From assembly GCF_000515415.1 (NCBI RefSeq), contig NZ_KI911783.1, positions 7,489,831 through 7,553,830 of the forward strand: a DNA stretch of 64,000 bases. The letters are read 5' to 3'. Shown here in pieces: positions 1 to 10,186 of this stretch. Position 1 is the first letter of the stretch. Each line of letters opens with the position of its first letter. Source of the stretch: Bradyrhizobium sp. WSM1417. Its GTDB lineage: Bacteria; Pseudomonadota; Alphaproteobacteria; Rhizobiales; Xanthobacteraceae. The notes under the pieces are model-generated. The model made no database searches. It had not been told where the DNA came from and saw nothing but the letters and a program-made list of their open reading frames with translations. The translations under genes were made by a program, and so were the position numbers.

Positions 1-615
1 TCGTCGAACTGCAGAACAATCCCGAGGCGACCGGAATGCCGCACGCCGATTGGCTCGGCCTCCTCGTCGATCGCGAGGTCACCGCCCGCGACAACCGCCG
101 CCTCACCGCACCGCCCGTGGCCTCGATCGTTCGCTCTGCCAGAACCTCGCTACCTGTCAATGGATCCGCGATTCCAACCACCTGGTCATTGTCGGCCCAA
201 CCGGCACCGGCAAGTCCTGGCTTGCCTGCGCGCTCGCGCAACAAGGCTTGCCGCGACGGCTTCTCCGTTCTCTACAAGCGAGCATCCCGCCTGTTCGCCG
301 ATCTCGCTCAGGCGCGCGGCGAAGGCCGTTTGGCGCGCCTGATCGCCGCGCTTGAGAGCGTCGATCTCCTCATCCTGGACGAATGGGGACCCGAACCGCT
401 CACCGCCGACCAGCGCCGCGATCTGCTCGAGATCGTCGATGATTGCTAGGACAAGGGATCCTTGTTGATCACAAGCCAGATCCCCGTGTCGCAATGGCGA
501 CGTCATTGCCGATTCCACTCTCGGCGATGCGATATTGGACCGCATCATTCACAATGCCCACCGTCGAGCTCAAAGGCGACAGTGTGCGCCGGCAGGCCGG
601 CGAAAGGAAAACCAC
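1..615 (+). pseudogene. istB: IS21-family IstB ATPase remnant (frameshifted, 5' end off window)
   Basis: IstB is the AAA+ helper ATPase of IS21-family transposition. A Walker A motif (GPTGTGKSW) lies near 195-222 in one frame. The continuation, with an IstB-like Walker B segment (LLILDEWG) near 365-390, is in a second frame, and a tail resembling the IstB C-terminus (LDRIIHNAHR, about 535-570) is in a third. At least two indels therefore separate the parts and no intact product is made. The 5' end lies outside the window and no istA is visible. IS21-like terminal repeats follow at 818-882. Confidence 0.8.
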
Positions 616-817
616 GTGAGCACCTCGCGCTCGATCGTCCCGCCGGCCCACAGGCCCCTCCCGCGCGTGTCGCTGCCGTCGCTCGTGGGGGCACTCCGCG
701 CCGCACACGGGGCCCTCCCATGGACCGCCAGGACGATCTCCAAACCAATCGGCCAGCCTTGACCAGGAGACCATTTCCAGCCCACATAAACCCGTCAGTC
801 GTGTTCGCCTCCGCACC

Positions 818-882
818 TGATCATGATCGCTGGAATCCGTGATCACCATCGCCTGGAACACCTGATCACCATCCCTGGAATG
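818..882. repeat. Tandem terminal repeats of an IS21-like element
   Basis: Three copies of a motif close to TGATCACCATCSCTGGAA begin at 818, 840 and 863, spaced 22-23 bp. Multiple short repeats at the ends are typical of IS21-family elements, where they bind the transposase. They sit downstream of the istB remnant and probably mark the right end of that element. Confidence 0.6.
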
Positions 883-909
883 CGCAGCCACCTCCGACCT
901 GCCGCGAAA

Positions 910-1203
910 AGGCCACTCAATCAACGCGGCATGTTCTGTGTCGCTGGCCTACAAGGGCATGGCAAAAATAACCTGGTCTATAAGCTCGAAGACAGCCCTG
1001 CCACTGTGATGACGCAGCAGCAGCGTAGTGTCGGCACTGAGGTTAAGCATCTGGCGACGCACCCAGCCGGCTACAGGGCTGGCGAAACGATGCTTGAGTT
1101 GGCCATAAGCCGGTTTCTTGCTGCAGGTCGTCGCGCCAAAGTAAGCTTAGTTGCTACGCCCGAAGCGCAAGGATTTCATGAGAAGAATGGCTTCAATAGA
1201 TGA
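910..1203 (+). pseudogene. GNAT-like acetyltransferase C-terminal fragment
   Basis: The frame ending at 1203 carries a segment resembling the acetyl-CoA-binding core and C-terminus of GNAT N-acetyltransferases: a strand followed by LATHPAGYRAGETMLELAI, then VSLVATPEAQGFHEKNGF. The last part matches the usual 'a..FYek.GF' ending of the fold. The N-terminus is missing because the frame runs directly into the IS21-like end at 818-882, so the element probably truncated the gene. Whether the parent was an effector or an ordinary acetyltransferase cannot be told. The GNAT call rests on motif similarity only. Confidence 0.45.
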
Positions 1204-1627
1204 CGCTTTTTTGGTGCGCCTGTTTTTGATTTTAAACGTCCGTTTGACGGCGCGCGCTCGGCGTTTCTGCGGGGCTTGGCCGAGACGAAGCCGCGATAAT
1301 GGCCGCCCTAGCGATGTTGCAGGAGATCGTGGCAGGTCGACACCGGCTGGTTCAACGAAGAAGGAAGCGATCAGCGTACGAGTCAAAACGCGGATCGCGC
1401 GCCTACGAGACCTCCCATGTCGCCGGCAAGCCACACTCATGGTTGCCTCGCGCGCTTCCGTTGGCGAGGATCAAGCCGGCTGTTGGGGGTAGCTGCGGCG
1501 CCATCGCGTAGAGCTGCACTTCGGCCCTCCGGAGCAGTTCGACGGACTGAACCATCCCTTTTTCGCGCGCCTGCGGAGCCCGGACGAGAGCGCAGTTGGA
1601 TCGTCGTACGAGCTCCCGAAAGGGCCG
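1204..1627. other. Intergenic, no supported gene
   Basis: About 420 bases between the GNAT-like fragment and the 3' end of the giant minus-strand effector gene. Short open frames occur on both strands but none has a recognisable motif or ribosome binding site. No terminator with a convincing T-run was seen. Confidence 0.4.
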
Positions 1628-4600
1628 TCATTTTGACGCGTCCGGCGCGCCATTGCCACAGAGGTAGGTCCGTAGTGCCTGCACGCATACATCTGCATTC
1701 TTGTTGTCTCTCTTCTCCCGCGGAACGAAGGTGAGATCGGCGTGCCGATAATGTGGCGTCCGCTTCTCGACCATTTCATTGAAGGCTTTATTCCGATCGC
1801 TGGTCTGCAACAACGGGCGGCTCTTGTCCTTTGAAAGGCGCTTTCGAATCTTGTTCTGGTCGGTGTCGAGCCAGATCGAGACCGCTTTCTCGCTGATAAG
1901 GTGTCGGGTCTCCTCACACATAAACGAACCGCCACCGGTCGCGAGCACCGCGGGCCCTTTCTCGAGAGATTGCGCGATAACCTTTGCCTCACAATCCCTG
2001 AACCACGGCTCGCCTTTCGTTGCGAAAGTATCCGATATCGACATGTCGGTTACCTTCTCAATCTGTTTGTCGGAATCGATGAATGGCAGCCTCAGGCGTG
2101 TTGCGAGATACGCGCCGATCGTGGATTTGCCGGACGCGGGAAGGCCGACGAGCACGATCGGCCGCGTGCCGAGAGCAGTGACAATCTCTTGTGCGATCGG
2201 TGATCTCTCAAGCGTTCTTGGCCGTTCGACAGCTCGCAATCCAAAGGCTGCGCTGGCGCCCCATCTACGACTCTCTTCGACCTGCCAGTGGGAGATGCTT
2301 TGGGCACCATCTGGGATTGCGACCTCCTTGCAGACCTCTCGCGCGCGCTGCGCGAGCTCTTCGGCTTCACGTTGCTCCTGAGCGTCTCCGCTCGCTTGCT
2401 GGCGAAGTTTCTCCAGCTCCTTGTAAGTATCGTGGTTGACGACCTTGGCCTGGTAGCTAGCTGGTGTATGAAACTCCACCTCGAAGCGGTAGCTGCCGGG
2501 AGTGGCAAGCACGGACTTGATGCCAACGAAGGCCGGATCGTGCATCCTGAACCAATTAGCGGTGCTAATTTCGGCGTAGCCTTGCTCCTCAAACGCGAGC
2601 ATGGCCTTCATGAAGGCAAGTCTGAAATCCTTGTCAGGGATTTCGAAGACGTGACGGACAGCGTTGCTGATCAATTGTGCGGCGTCGGAGACTACGCTCT
2701 TACCGGTGAGCTGCTTTCTAATCGAGCTTTCAGATTTTAACCGATGATCGAGATGGGGCATATTCACCTGGAGGTTTGCCTTCCTGAGGGCTCGGGCAAC
2801 CAAGAAGGCCGTGGTGGTGATTGCCTCCTCTTCCGCCTTAGCGCGGGCAGCCTCCATTTGGGCGCGCTTTGAGGCCTCCTCGCGGGTCAGCTTGACCGTC
2901 ACGGTGGAATTCTCGGCGACAGGCTGCCGGCCAGAGGATTTGGGCAGAATGTGCTTCTCCACGGCGAGCCCGATCGAGGCTTCCATGATTGAAGCCGCCA
3001 GCGTGGGATTGTCCTTTAGATCCTCCAAAGTCGCATCGACGTCGAACCTTCCCTGGCTGAGGGTTGCCGCCAAGCTCTTGCCGAAGGGTGCGGAGTTCAG
3101 GCCCGGCGTCTGTTGCAGGAGCCGCTGCAGCTCTCGGCTTTTTTTCATGAAGAGCGGGGCGCCTGTATCGGACTTATAGGCGTCGGTCCCAACCTTGATG
3201 CCGAGGCTCAGGAGGTTATTTGCGCTTTGGACGCAATCGTCCGGAATGTAACCATCCGGTCGGGGATCGATGCGCGCAGGATAGTGATCGAGCAATGACT
3301 GGACGCGGTCGCGTGGGTGAGGAGCAACCTGATAGGCTTCCGCCAAGTCCGGGAAAAGCTCCGAAAGCGTCTCACTCACCGTCGAGTTTGGATCCGAGCC
3401 GCTTTCGACCGCCTTGGGCAGAACCTGCTCATCTTCTCTTGCTGCCCACGCCTTGAGGTCGGCGACGAGCCGCACCGCCGCTTCGCGAGCGACCGGATGG
3501 TCTGCAGCCGCGATCTCGTCCCTTGCCCTCTCGAGCTTAGCTTGAATATCCTGGCTGCTGACCTGTTCCTGATTCAACAGGTCGCGGATGTCTCTTCGCA
3601 GTTCGTGATGAACGCCCTCGTAGATGCCGAAGATGGCCCGTTCGGCAAACCACCGCTGCGCTTGATGGGATTGCGCAAGAAAGTGTCGCTGCAGGGTACT
3701 ATAAGTTTCCAAGACATCCTGCGTGGCAGCGAGGATCTGGCGGCCACGACTGAATTGGTAGCTACCGCCCTCCATTGCCGGCGTATGCGATTTTGGCGGC
3801 TTGAGCGAGCGAACTCTGCGAGCTTGCTCCTTCTGATCAAACGCGCGAACATGGGCATAAAGCTGCGGCCTGTCACCGATGATAATGACGGTATCACCGT
3901 CAAAGTCACCATCGAGTTTTTTTTGTTCACCGATCGGTACGGCCACCAAGGACCCCGGAGCAAACAATTCGGTCGCCTGGAGAATGCCGACGCAGTCGAC
4001 CCGTGTGTCTACCGTTACGCGGTCCTTGCGCTGGGTCCAGTTCGAATGCGACTTGACATCTTCGGCAGACATCACCAGCCCACGGTCGGCGTAGTTGGAT
4101 GGCCACATCTCCTCCGGCACCACGATCAGGATGCCTTTCGAAAAAAACGTCGGATCCTCGGGCGTCAGTTGCTTTCGTGACTTCTGCGCGACATTGAAGC
4201 TGTATTGCATAGCCACGCATTTATCGAGAAATGCCGCAGTCGGGTCTCCGTCGAATGATAACTTAACGTGCTCGGCGGCGAATGGCCGCAGGTTGGCCTT
4301 GTCATAGGGGGACCGGCCGACCAGAACGCCATTTGTTCCTGTCAACGTATCGCTCTTGAGCGTCGGTACATGGAGATCGCCGTCACCGGAGGGTACGGCG
4401 ACGGCGCCGGGACCATCGATGTGTCCGGCCGTCACGGTACGAAACAGCTGATCGGCCGTCAGGGTTTCTCCTTCTCTGCTCTCAAGCCAGCTCTTGGCCT
4501 TCTCGCGCGCTTCTTGTGCCACCTGCTCGCTGCGCGGATAGTGTTGCAACGCCGAGGCGGGCAGCGATGATCTCCTTCCCTCAGCGAAAGCATGGACCCG

Positions 4601-7600
4601 ATCAGCGCCTTGGGCAACCAGGCGAATAACGCCCATACGCTCGGCCAGCGATGCCTTTATGAAGCCGCAGCCGTCATGCGGCCGCAAAGCGATCGGGCCA
4701 TCTGGTCCAGTCAGCCTGAATGGATGCTGCTCGTTGGCAGGCCGGTCCGGCAGTAGCAACAGCCTGAACGCTCCCTCCAGCGCGTAGTCGTGAGGGCTGA
4801 GATCACTGACTGCAGGTGGCGCCGCAAACCCTCTGCGCTGAGTGTAATAATATGCCTCTTTGAACGGGGCCCAGGCGCGGGATAGCTGCTCGAACGCTGT
4901 GCCGGGAGCGGTTTCGGAATAAGGTATCGCCAGGAGCTTTCCCCCGGGAGTTATAGGGTCAGGCTCGCCAGGAACGGTCGCTGCGATTTGCGACAGAGTT
5001 GGCCTTGGCGCTTTTAACTTGCTTCCGCCGAACAGATCCATGCGATATGGCACACCTTCGACGGCGAGCGTACGCGCCAACATGAACGCGCTCGGCTTTG
5101 CCGGGAGTTGCACCGCGACTACGGGCAAGACCCCCGAGGTCAGTCGATGAAAAATCGAATATCGCGTCTCCGGCTCCGTGGCCACTCGCCGCCCCTGCAT
5201 GTCAACGACTGGTAACTGCAGCAGCCCTACCTCACCCTGCGGCGGCCTGGGCTCGTGATCCATGGCTTGCAGAACCTGATGCACGTCGAAGACGGATGCA
5301 GGATGTTGAGCCCGGATCCTCGCCGCATCATGCGTCATGAATGTGTCCAGCGCATCAATGGTCTCGTCTTCCTCAATCTGTGCGATGAGATTCCAGCTTT
5401 TGTCCGAAAGATCGCCTTGAATGAGGTCGCGCGCGTTCGCCAGCATCTTCTTGGACCCGCTTTCCAGCTCTTGCCGCCTGATCGCCAAATCGGGCTTGCT
5501 GCCCTCGACATGCGGTCGCCGGTAAAAACTCGCCAGGACCTCACGCGCCTTGAGCACCTGATAGATTGAGAGGGCGGGACGGCGGGTCGACAATGATCCG
5601 CGGGTTCTCTCGGTATCGCTTGCTGTGAGATGAGCCGCGACCTTCTGCTCCAAGACTGGTTGGAGATCGTTCAGCAGGTATAGAGCTTGCCTACGGTGTC
5701 GGCGCGTCGATTTTTGCGAATTGCAGGCCAGCGGCAGCAGAGCGACGCAAAGGTTGCCCATCGACTCGAGGTTGTTCTCGGCCATAAAGCCGGAGCCATG
5801 AAGCAATTCCTCGAGCCGAGCTAACCCGATCGGTGCGAGTAAGCCAAGATCGTCGAACAACCGGGCCTTACTCAGGGCCTTGAAAATGGTGGCGATGATT
5901 AGAACATCGGCTTGTTCCAAGCGATCAGCCGCATACTCAAGATGATGGGCCACCCGATGTAGCCGATCGCTCAGTAGCGCCGTCTCTGTAATTTCTCCGG
6001 TGTCCTCCCCCCTCATGCAACTTCGCCCGAGAGCATGGGCAATCATGCTGAGCTGAGGTGTAGTAAAATCACCGAAGCGCCGGCCTCTCGTACCGAGGTC
6101 GCGTGCGAGGCGTATGATCGCCTGGTGGCACGCCGCCTCGTTCGGCCACTTGCTGAAACCATTCGCCAGGACAGCCATGGCCTGTGGATCGAAATGGGAG
6201 AGCTGGCCGGGACTCACCTCGCCGGCGATCGCGACCGCAGCGTCGCGGCAATCCGGCTCGTCCGACCACTTGCTGAAACCGTTTACCAGGTTCACCAGGT
6301 GGTGCGGTTCGAAATCGGAGAGCTTGCGGGAAAGCACCTCACCGGCGATTGCACCTGTGCCATTGCTACAATCCGGCTCCGCCGGCAACTTGCCGAAACC
6401 ATTCACCAGGTTGGCCAAGGCCTGTGGATCAAAATGGGAGAGCTGGCCGCGACGCATTATACCCGCGATTGCGACTGTGGCCGTGCGACATTCCGGCTCG
6501 TCCGGCCACTTGCTGAAACCATTCACCAGGTTGGCCAAAGCCTGCGGTCCAAAATCGGAGAGCTGGCCGCGATGCATTACACTCGCGATTGCGACTGTGG
6601 CCGTGCGACATTCCGGCTCGTCCGGCCACTTGCAGAAACCATTCACCAAGTTGGACAAGGCCTGCGGTCCAAAATCGGAGAGCTGGCCGCGACGCATTAT
6701 ACCCGCGATTGCGACTGTGGCCTTTCGACAATCCGGCTCCCCCGGCCACTTGCTGCAACCGTTCACCAGGTTCGTCAGGTGCTGCGGTTCAAAATCGGAG
6801 AGCTTGCGGGAAAGCACCGCACCGACGATTGCGACTGTCGCCTTGCGACAATGCGGCTCGATCGGCCACTTGCTGAAACCGTTCACTAGGACGGCCAAGG
6901 CCTTTGGATCAAAATGGGAGAGCTGGCCTGGACGCATCCCACCGGCGACTGCGGCTGTAGCCTTGCGACAATTCGGCTCGTCCGGCCACTTGCTGAAACC
7001 GTTCACCAGATTGGCCAAGGCCTGTGGATCAAAATCGGAGAGCTTGCGGGAAAGCACCGTACTGGCAATTGCAACTGCGGCCTTGCGACAATCCGGCTCG
7101 TCCGGCCACTTGCTGAAACCATTCACCAGGTTCACGAGCTCTTGCGGCTTAAAATCGGAGAGCTTGCGGGAAAGCACCGCATGGGCGACCGCAACTGTGG
7201 CCTCGCGACAATCCGGCTCGTTCGGCCACTTGCTGACACCGTTCACCAGATTCGTCAGGTGCTGCGGTTCAAAATCAGATAGCTTACGGGAAAGCATCGC
7301 ACCGGCGATTGCGACTGTGGCCTCGCGACAATGCGGCTCGACCGGCCACTTGCTGAAGCCGTTCACCAGGACTGCCAAGGCCTGTGGATCAAAATAGGAG
7401 AGCTCGCCGCCACGCACCTCGCCGGCGATTGCGACTGTGGCCTTGCGACAATCCGGCTCGACCGGCCACTTGCTGAAACCGTTCACCAGGTTCGCCAAAG
7501 TCTGCGGATCAAAACAGGAGAGCTCGCCGCCACGCACCTCGCCGGCGATTGCGACTGTGGCGCTGCGACAATCCGGCTCGACCGGCCACTTGCTGAAACC

Positions 7601-10177
7601 GTTCACCAGGACCGCCAAGGCCTGCGAATCAAAATGGGAGAGCTTGCCGCCGCGCACCTCACCGGCGACTACGACTGTGGCCTTGCGACAACCCGGCTCG
7701 ACCGGCCACTTGCTGAAACCGTTCACCAAGTTCGCCAAGGCGTGCGGTTCAAAATCGGAAAGCTGGCCCGGACGCACCTCATCGGCGATTGCGAGTATTG
7801 CCTTCCGACAACCTGGCTCGTCCGGCCACTTGCTGAAACCGTTCACCAGGTTCGCCAGGTCCTGCGATTCAAAATCGGAGAGCTGGTGGGGACGCACCTT
7901 ACCAGCGATTGCGACTGCGGCCTTACGACAACCTGGCTCGACCGGCCACTTACTGAAACCATTCACCAGGTTCACTAGCTCTTGCGGCTTAAAATCGGAG
8001 AGCTTGCGGGAAAGCACCCCATCGGCGATTACGACTGTCGCCTCGCGACAGGAAAGTTCTTTCGGCCACTTGCTAAATCCGTTCACCAGGTTCGCCAAGG
8101 CCTGCTGATTGAAGGCAGAGAGATTGCCGCGATGCACCTGGCCAGCGATTGCGACTATGGCCTTGCGACAATCTGGCTCGTCCCGCCACTTACTGAGACC
8201 ATTCACAAGGTTCGCAAGGTGCTGCAGTTCAAAATCGGCGGGCTTGCGAGAAAGCACCGCACCGGCGATTGCGACTGTGGCCTTGCAACAGGACGGTTCT
8301 TTCGGCCACTTGCTGAAACCGTTCACCAGGTTCACCAGGTGCCGCGGTTCAAAATCGGATAGCTTGCGGGAATGCACCGCACTGGCGATTGCGACTGTGG
8401 CCTTGCGGCAGTCCGGCTCGTCCGGCCACTTGCTGAAACCGTTCACCAGGACCGCCAAGGTCTGTCGTTCAAAATGGGACACCTGGCGGCCACGCACCTC
8501 ACCGGCGATTGCGACAGTAGCCTCGCAACAGGATGGTTCGTCCGGCCACTTGCTGAAACCGTTCACCAGGACCGCCAAGGTCTGTCGTTCAAAATGTGAG
8601 AGCTGGCCGCCATGCACCTCACCGGCGATCGCGATCGTGGCCTTACGACATCCTGGTTCGTCGGGCCACTTGCTGAAACCGTTCACCAGGTTCGTCAGGT
8701 GCAGCGGTTCAAAATGGGAGAGCTGGCCAGGACGCACCTCACCGGCGATTGCGACTGTGGCCCTACGACAACCAGGCTCGTCGGGCCACTTGCTGAAACC
8801 GTTCACCAGGTTCGCCAAGGCCCGCGGCTCAAAATGGGAGAGCTGGCCAGGACGCACCTCACCGGCGATTGCGACTGTGGCCTTACGACAACCGGGCTCG
8901 TCAGGCCACTTGCTGAAACCGTTCACCAGGTTCACCAAGTGCTGCTTATTAAACTCAGAAAGGCGGTGGGGACGCACGCTATCAGCAATTGCGACAGCCG
9001 CCATACGACAACCTGGCTCGCTCGGCCACTTGCAGAAGCCGTTCACCAGAGTCGCCAGCTCCTGCGGCTTAAAGTCGGATCGTTTGCGGGAAAGCATCTC
9101 ACTGGCGATCGCAGCTGCCGCCTTCCGACAGGAGGGTTCTTTCGGCCACTTGCTGAAACTGTTTACCAGCAATGACAGATCTTGACCGTTCGGCTCCTCA
9201 CGCACTCTGTTTTCGCCGCAATACAATTTGGCGACTTTCGTCGTTGCATCGCGGCATTTAGTCGAGCCTGGGTGACGACCGAATGACAATGCGAAGAGCG
9301 AAAGCGCCCCCGGCTCCACTTTCCTCATTAGCTGGTGAGCAAGCCGCGATACCTGTTCTGCCATGGCCTTGCAGGCTAGTATGCCTGCCTGACCTCCGGC
9401 CTCCCTACTTACCGCATTGCATGTCGTAGCGTAGCACCAGGATTTCTCGCTATGGACAGCATCTTCCAAGCGCGGAACAAATTCCCTTTCGAAATGAGTT
9501 GCGACCTTTTGCAGGAAGGTTGCCAACCACGGCATCCTCAGCTGCTTGGGATTATTTCGGCTTGTATGATCGACCACGACCCTTGAGAATGCATCGATAT
9601 CGGATTTGAGACAAGCGCGTTGAATGGCCTCCAGCGCTTTACGAAGCTTTGCTTCAAGATCTACACGTCCATGTCGCTCCAAGTCTGTAAGGTGCAGGTT
9701 GTATGCGCCCACCTCATCGGTGCGCTGCTTTGCCCCGCTCTGTATGGACGCGGATTGCCTCTGTGATACGAACGCGCCTGTTTGCGAGCGTCTAGTTACT
9801 GGATCGACCGGCCAGTTTTCGTCGCCTGAACGCGACGAACCTGCGCCCCAACCTTGTACGCCACGCTCCGACACGGAGAAAGGATCACCGCGCCTCCCAC
9901 CGGTTGCGTATTGTGCAGCCGCGTGGATTTGATGTGAGCCACCGGAGGGATCGGCAAGCCCATCACGGAAGACATCACGAGGACCAGACGCTGCGCGAGC
10001 AGAGGCCTTTAGCTCTCGAGGCCCAGCGTGCATCTGCCCCACGACAGAAGCGTACGTTTTGCTACCTTCTCCATCGCCGAGACCGGGCTCAGTGCGAGAC
10101 GCGCACGCTCCACCGGTCCTGTCGGCTTCAAACCCTGCAATGTGCAACTTCCCGACTCGGCCAATGCCCGTCATCAT
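1628..10177 (-). CDS. Giant SKWP-repeat type III effector (XopAD/RipS-like) with DFDGD and shikimate-kinase-like regions
   Basis: The 2849-residue product has three visible parts. Residues about 332-1372 hold 26 consecutive 40-residue repeats with consensus LANLVNGFSKWPDEPxCRKA, the SKWP signature of the Xanthomonas XopAD and Ralstonia RipS effectors. Residues about 1945-2100 contain GRSPYDKANLRP and, at 2089-2095, DGDFDGD, resembling the catalytic DxDGD loop of two-barrel RNA polymerases. Residues about 2672-2849 look like shikimate kinase: P-loop GLPASGKST near 2678, an FIDSD segment and a TGGGS motif. The gene lies 3' of sctF and lysR on the same strand, consistent with a secreted substrate. 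The start used here has no clear ribosome binding site. A same-frame ORF with a good one ends just upstream at a single TGA, so the native N-terminus may lie at 10558. Effector status is inferred from family and context. Confidence 0.88.
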   Translation of the reverse strand: MMTGIGRVGKLHIAGFEADRTGGACASRTEPGLGDGEGSKTYASVVGQMHAGPRELKASARAASGPRDVFRDGLADPSGGSHQIHAAAQYATGGRRGDPFSVSERGVQGWGAGSSRSGDENWPVDPVTRRSQTGAFVSQRQSASIQSGAKQRTDEVGAYNLHLTDLERHGRVDLEAKLRKALEAIQRACLKSDIDAFSRVVVDHTSRNNPKQLRMPWLATFLQKVATHFEREFVPRLEDAVHSEKSWCYATTCNAVSREAGGQAGILACKAMAEQVSRLAHQLMRKVEPGALSLFALSFGRHPGSTKCRDATTKVAKLYCGENRVREEPNGQDLSLLVNSFSKWPKEPSCRKAAAAIASEMLSRKRSDFKPQELATLVNGFCKWPSEPGCRMAAVAIADSVRPHRLSEFNKQHLVNLVNGFSKWPDEPGCRKATVAIAGEVRPGQLSHFEPRALANLVNGFSKWPDEPGCRRATVAIAGEVRPGQLSHFEPLHLTNLVNGFSKWPDEPGCRKATIAIAGEVHGGQLSHFERQTLAVLVNGFSKWPDEPSCCEATVAIAGEVRGRQVSHFERQTLAVLVNGFSKWPDEPDCRKATVAIASAVHSRKLSDFEPRHLVNLVNGFSKWPKEPSCCKATVAIAGAVLSRKPADFELQHLANLVNGLSKWRDEPDCRKAIVAIAGQVHRGNLSAFNQQALANLVNGFSKWPKELSCREATVVIADGVLSRKLSDFKPQELVNLVNGFSKWPVEPGCRKAAVAIAGKVRPHQLSDFESQDLANLVNGFSKWPDEPGCRKAILAIADEVRPGQLSDFEPHALANLVNGFSKWPVEPGCRKATVVVAGEVRGGKLSHFDSQALAVLVNGFSKWPVEPDCRSATVAIAGEVRGGELSCFDPQTLANLVNGFSKWPVEPDCRKATVAIAGEVRGGELSYFDPQALAVLVNGFSKWPVEPHCREATVAIAGAMLSRKLSDFEPQHLTNLVNGVSKWPNEPDCREATVAVAHAVLSRKLSDFKPQELVNLVNGFSKWPDEPDCRKAAVAIASTVLSRKLSDFDPQALANLVNGFSKWPDEPNCRKATAAVAGGMRPGQLSHFDPKALAVLVNGFSKWPIEPHCRKATVAIVGAVLSRKLSDFEPQHLTNLVNGCSKWPGEPDCRKATVAIAGIMRRGQLSDFGPQALSNLVNGFCKWPDEPECRTATVAIASVMHRGQLSDFGPQALANLVNGFSKWPDEPECRTATVAIAGIMRRGQLSHFDPQALANLVNGFGKLPAEPDCSNGTGAIAGEVLSRKLSDFEPHHLVNLVNGFSKWSDEPDCRDAAVAIAGEVSPGQLSHFDPQAMAVLANGFSKWPNEAACHQAIIRLARDLGTRGRRFGDFTTPQLSMIAHALGRSCMRGEDTGEITETALLSDRLHRVAHHLEYAADRLEQADVLIIATIFKALSKARLFDDLGLLAPIGLARLEELLHGSGFMAENNLESMGNLCVALLPLACNSQKSTRRHRRQALYLLNDLQPVLEQKVAAHLTASDTERTRGSLSTRRPALSIYQVLKAREVLASFYRRPHVEGSKPDLAIRRQELESGSKKMLANARDLIQGDLSDKSWNLIAQIEEDETIDALDTFMTHDAARIRAQHPASVFDVHQVLQAMDHEPRPPQGEVGLLQLPVVDMQGRRVATEPETRYSIFHRLTSGVLPVVAVQLPAKPSAFMLARTLAVEGVPYRMDLFGGSKLKAPRPTLSQIAATVPGEPDPITPGGKLLAIPYSETAPGTAFEQLSRAWAPFKEAYYYTQRRGFAAPPAVSDLSPHDYALEGAFRLLLLPDRPANEQHPFRLTGPDGPIALRPHDGCGFIKASLAERMGVIRLVAQGADRVHAFAEGRRSSLPASALQHYPRSEQVAQEAREKAKSWLESREGETLTADQLFRTVTAGHIDGPGAVAVPSGDGDLHVPTLKSDTLTGTNGVLVGRSPYDKANLRPFAAEHVKLSFDGDPTAAFLDKCVAMQYSFNVAQKSRKQLTPEDPTFFSKGILIVVPEEMWPSNYADRGLVMSAEDVKSHSNWTQRKDRVTVDTRVDCVGILQATELFAPGSLVAVPIGEQKKLDGDFDGDTVIIIGDRPQLYAHVRAFDQKEQARRVRSLKPPKSHTPAMEGGSYQFSRGRQILAATQDVLETYSTLQRHFLAQSHQAQRWFAERAIFGIYEGVHHELRRDIRDLLNQEQVSSQDIQAKLERARDEIAAADHPVAREAAVRLVADLKAWAAREDEQVLPKAVESGSDPNSTVSETLSELFPDLAEAYQVAPHPRDRVQSLLDHYPARIDPRPDGYIPDDCVQSANNLLSLGIKVGTDAYKSDTGAPLFMKKSRELQRLLQQTPGLNSAPFGKSLAATLSQGRFDVDATLEDLKDNPTLAASIMEASIGLAVEKHILPKSSGRQPVAENSTVTVKLTREEASKRAQMEAARAKAEEEAITTTAFLVARALRKANLQVNMPHLDHRLKSESSIRKQLTGKSVVSDAAQLISNAVRHVFEIPDKDFRLAFMKAMLAFEEQGYAEISTANWFRMHDPAFVGIKSVLATPGSYRFEVEFHTPASYQAKVVNHDTYKELEKLRQQASGDAQEQREAEELAQRAREVCKEVAIPDGAQSISHWQVEESRRWGASAAFGLRAVERPRTLERSPIAQEIVTALGTRPIVLVGLPASGKSTIGAYLATRLRLPFIDSDKQIEKVTDMSISDTFATKGEPWFRDCEAKVIAQSLEKGPAVLATGGGSFMCEETRHLISEKAVSIWLDTDQNKIRKRLSKDKSRPLLQTSDRNKAFNEMVEKRTPHYRHADLTFVPREKRDNKNADVCVQALRTYLCGNGAPDASK
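6061..9180 (-). repeat. 26 tandem 120-bp (40-aa) SKWP repeats
   Basis: The DNA has an exact 120-bp period, so each unit spans two 60-base lines. Every unit keeps the LVNGFSKWP core; positions 12-16 and 29-40 vary among a few recurring cassettes (RPGQLSHFEP, LSRKLSDFEP, RGGELS-FDP). Sharing of cassettes between non-adjacent units suggests expansion and gene conversion. The periodicity creates long spurious open frames on the plus strand. Confidence 0.95.
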
Positions 10178-10186
10178 CGCCCGCGA

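Noticed and set aside
6061..9180. CRISPR-like periodic repeats
   Set aside because: Units are contiguous 120-bp coding repeats without unique spacers, and no cas genes are present. The same holds for the 105-bp repeats at 41195-42842.
6114..9185. Long plus-strand open frames (up to 427 codons) across the SKWP repeats
   Set aside because: They arise from the 120-bp periodicity of the minus-strand gene: each shadow frame repeats with the same period and has no ribosome binding site or folded-protein composition.
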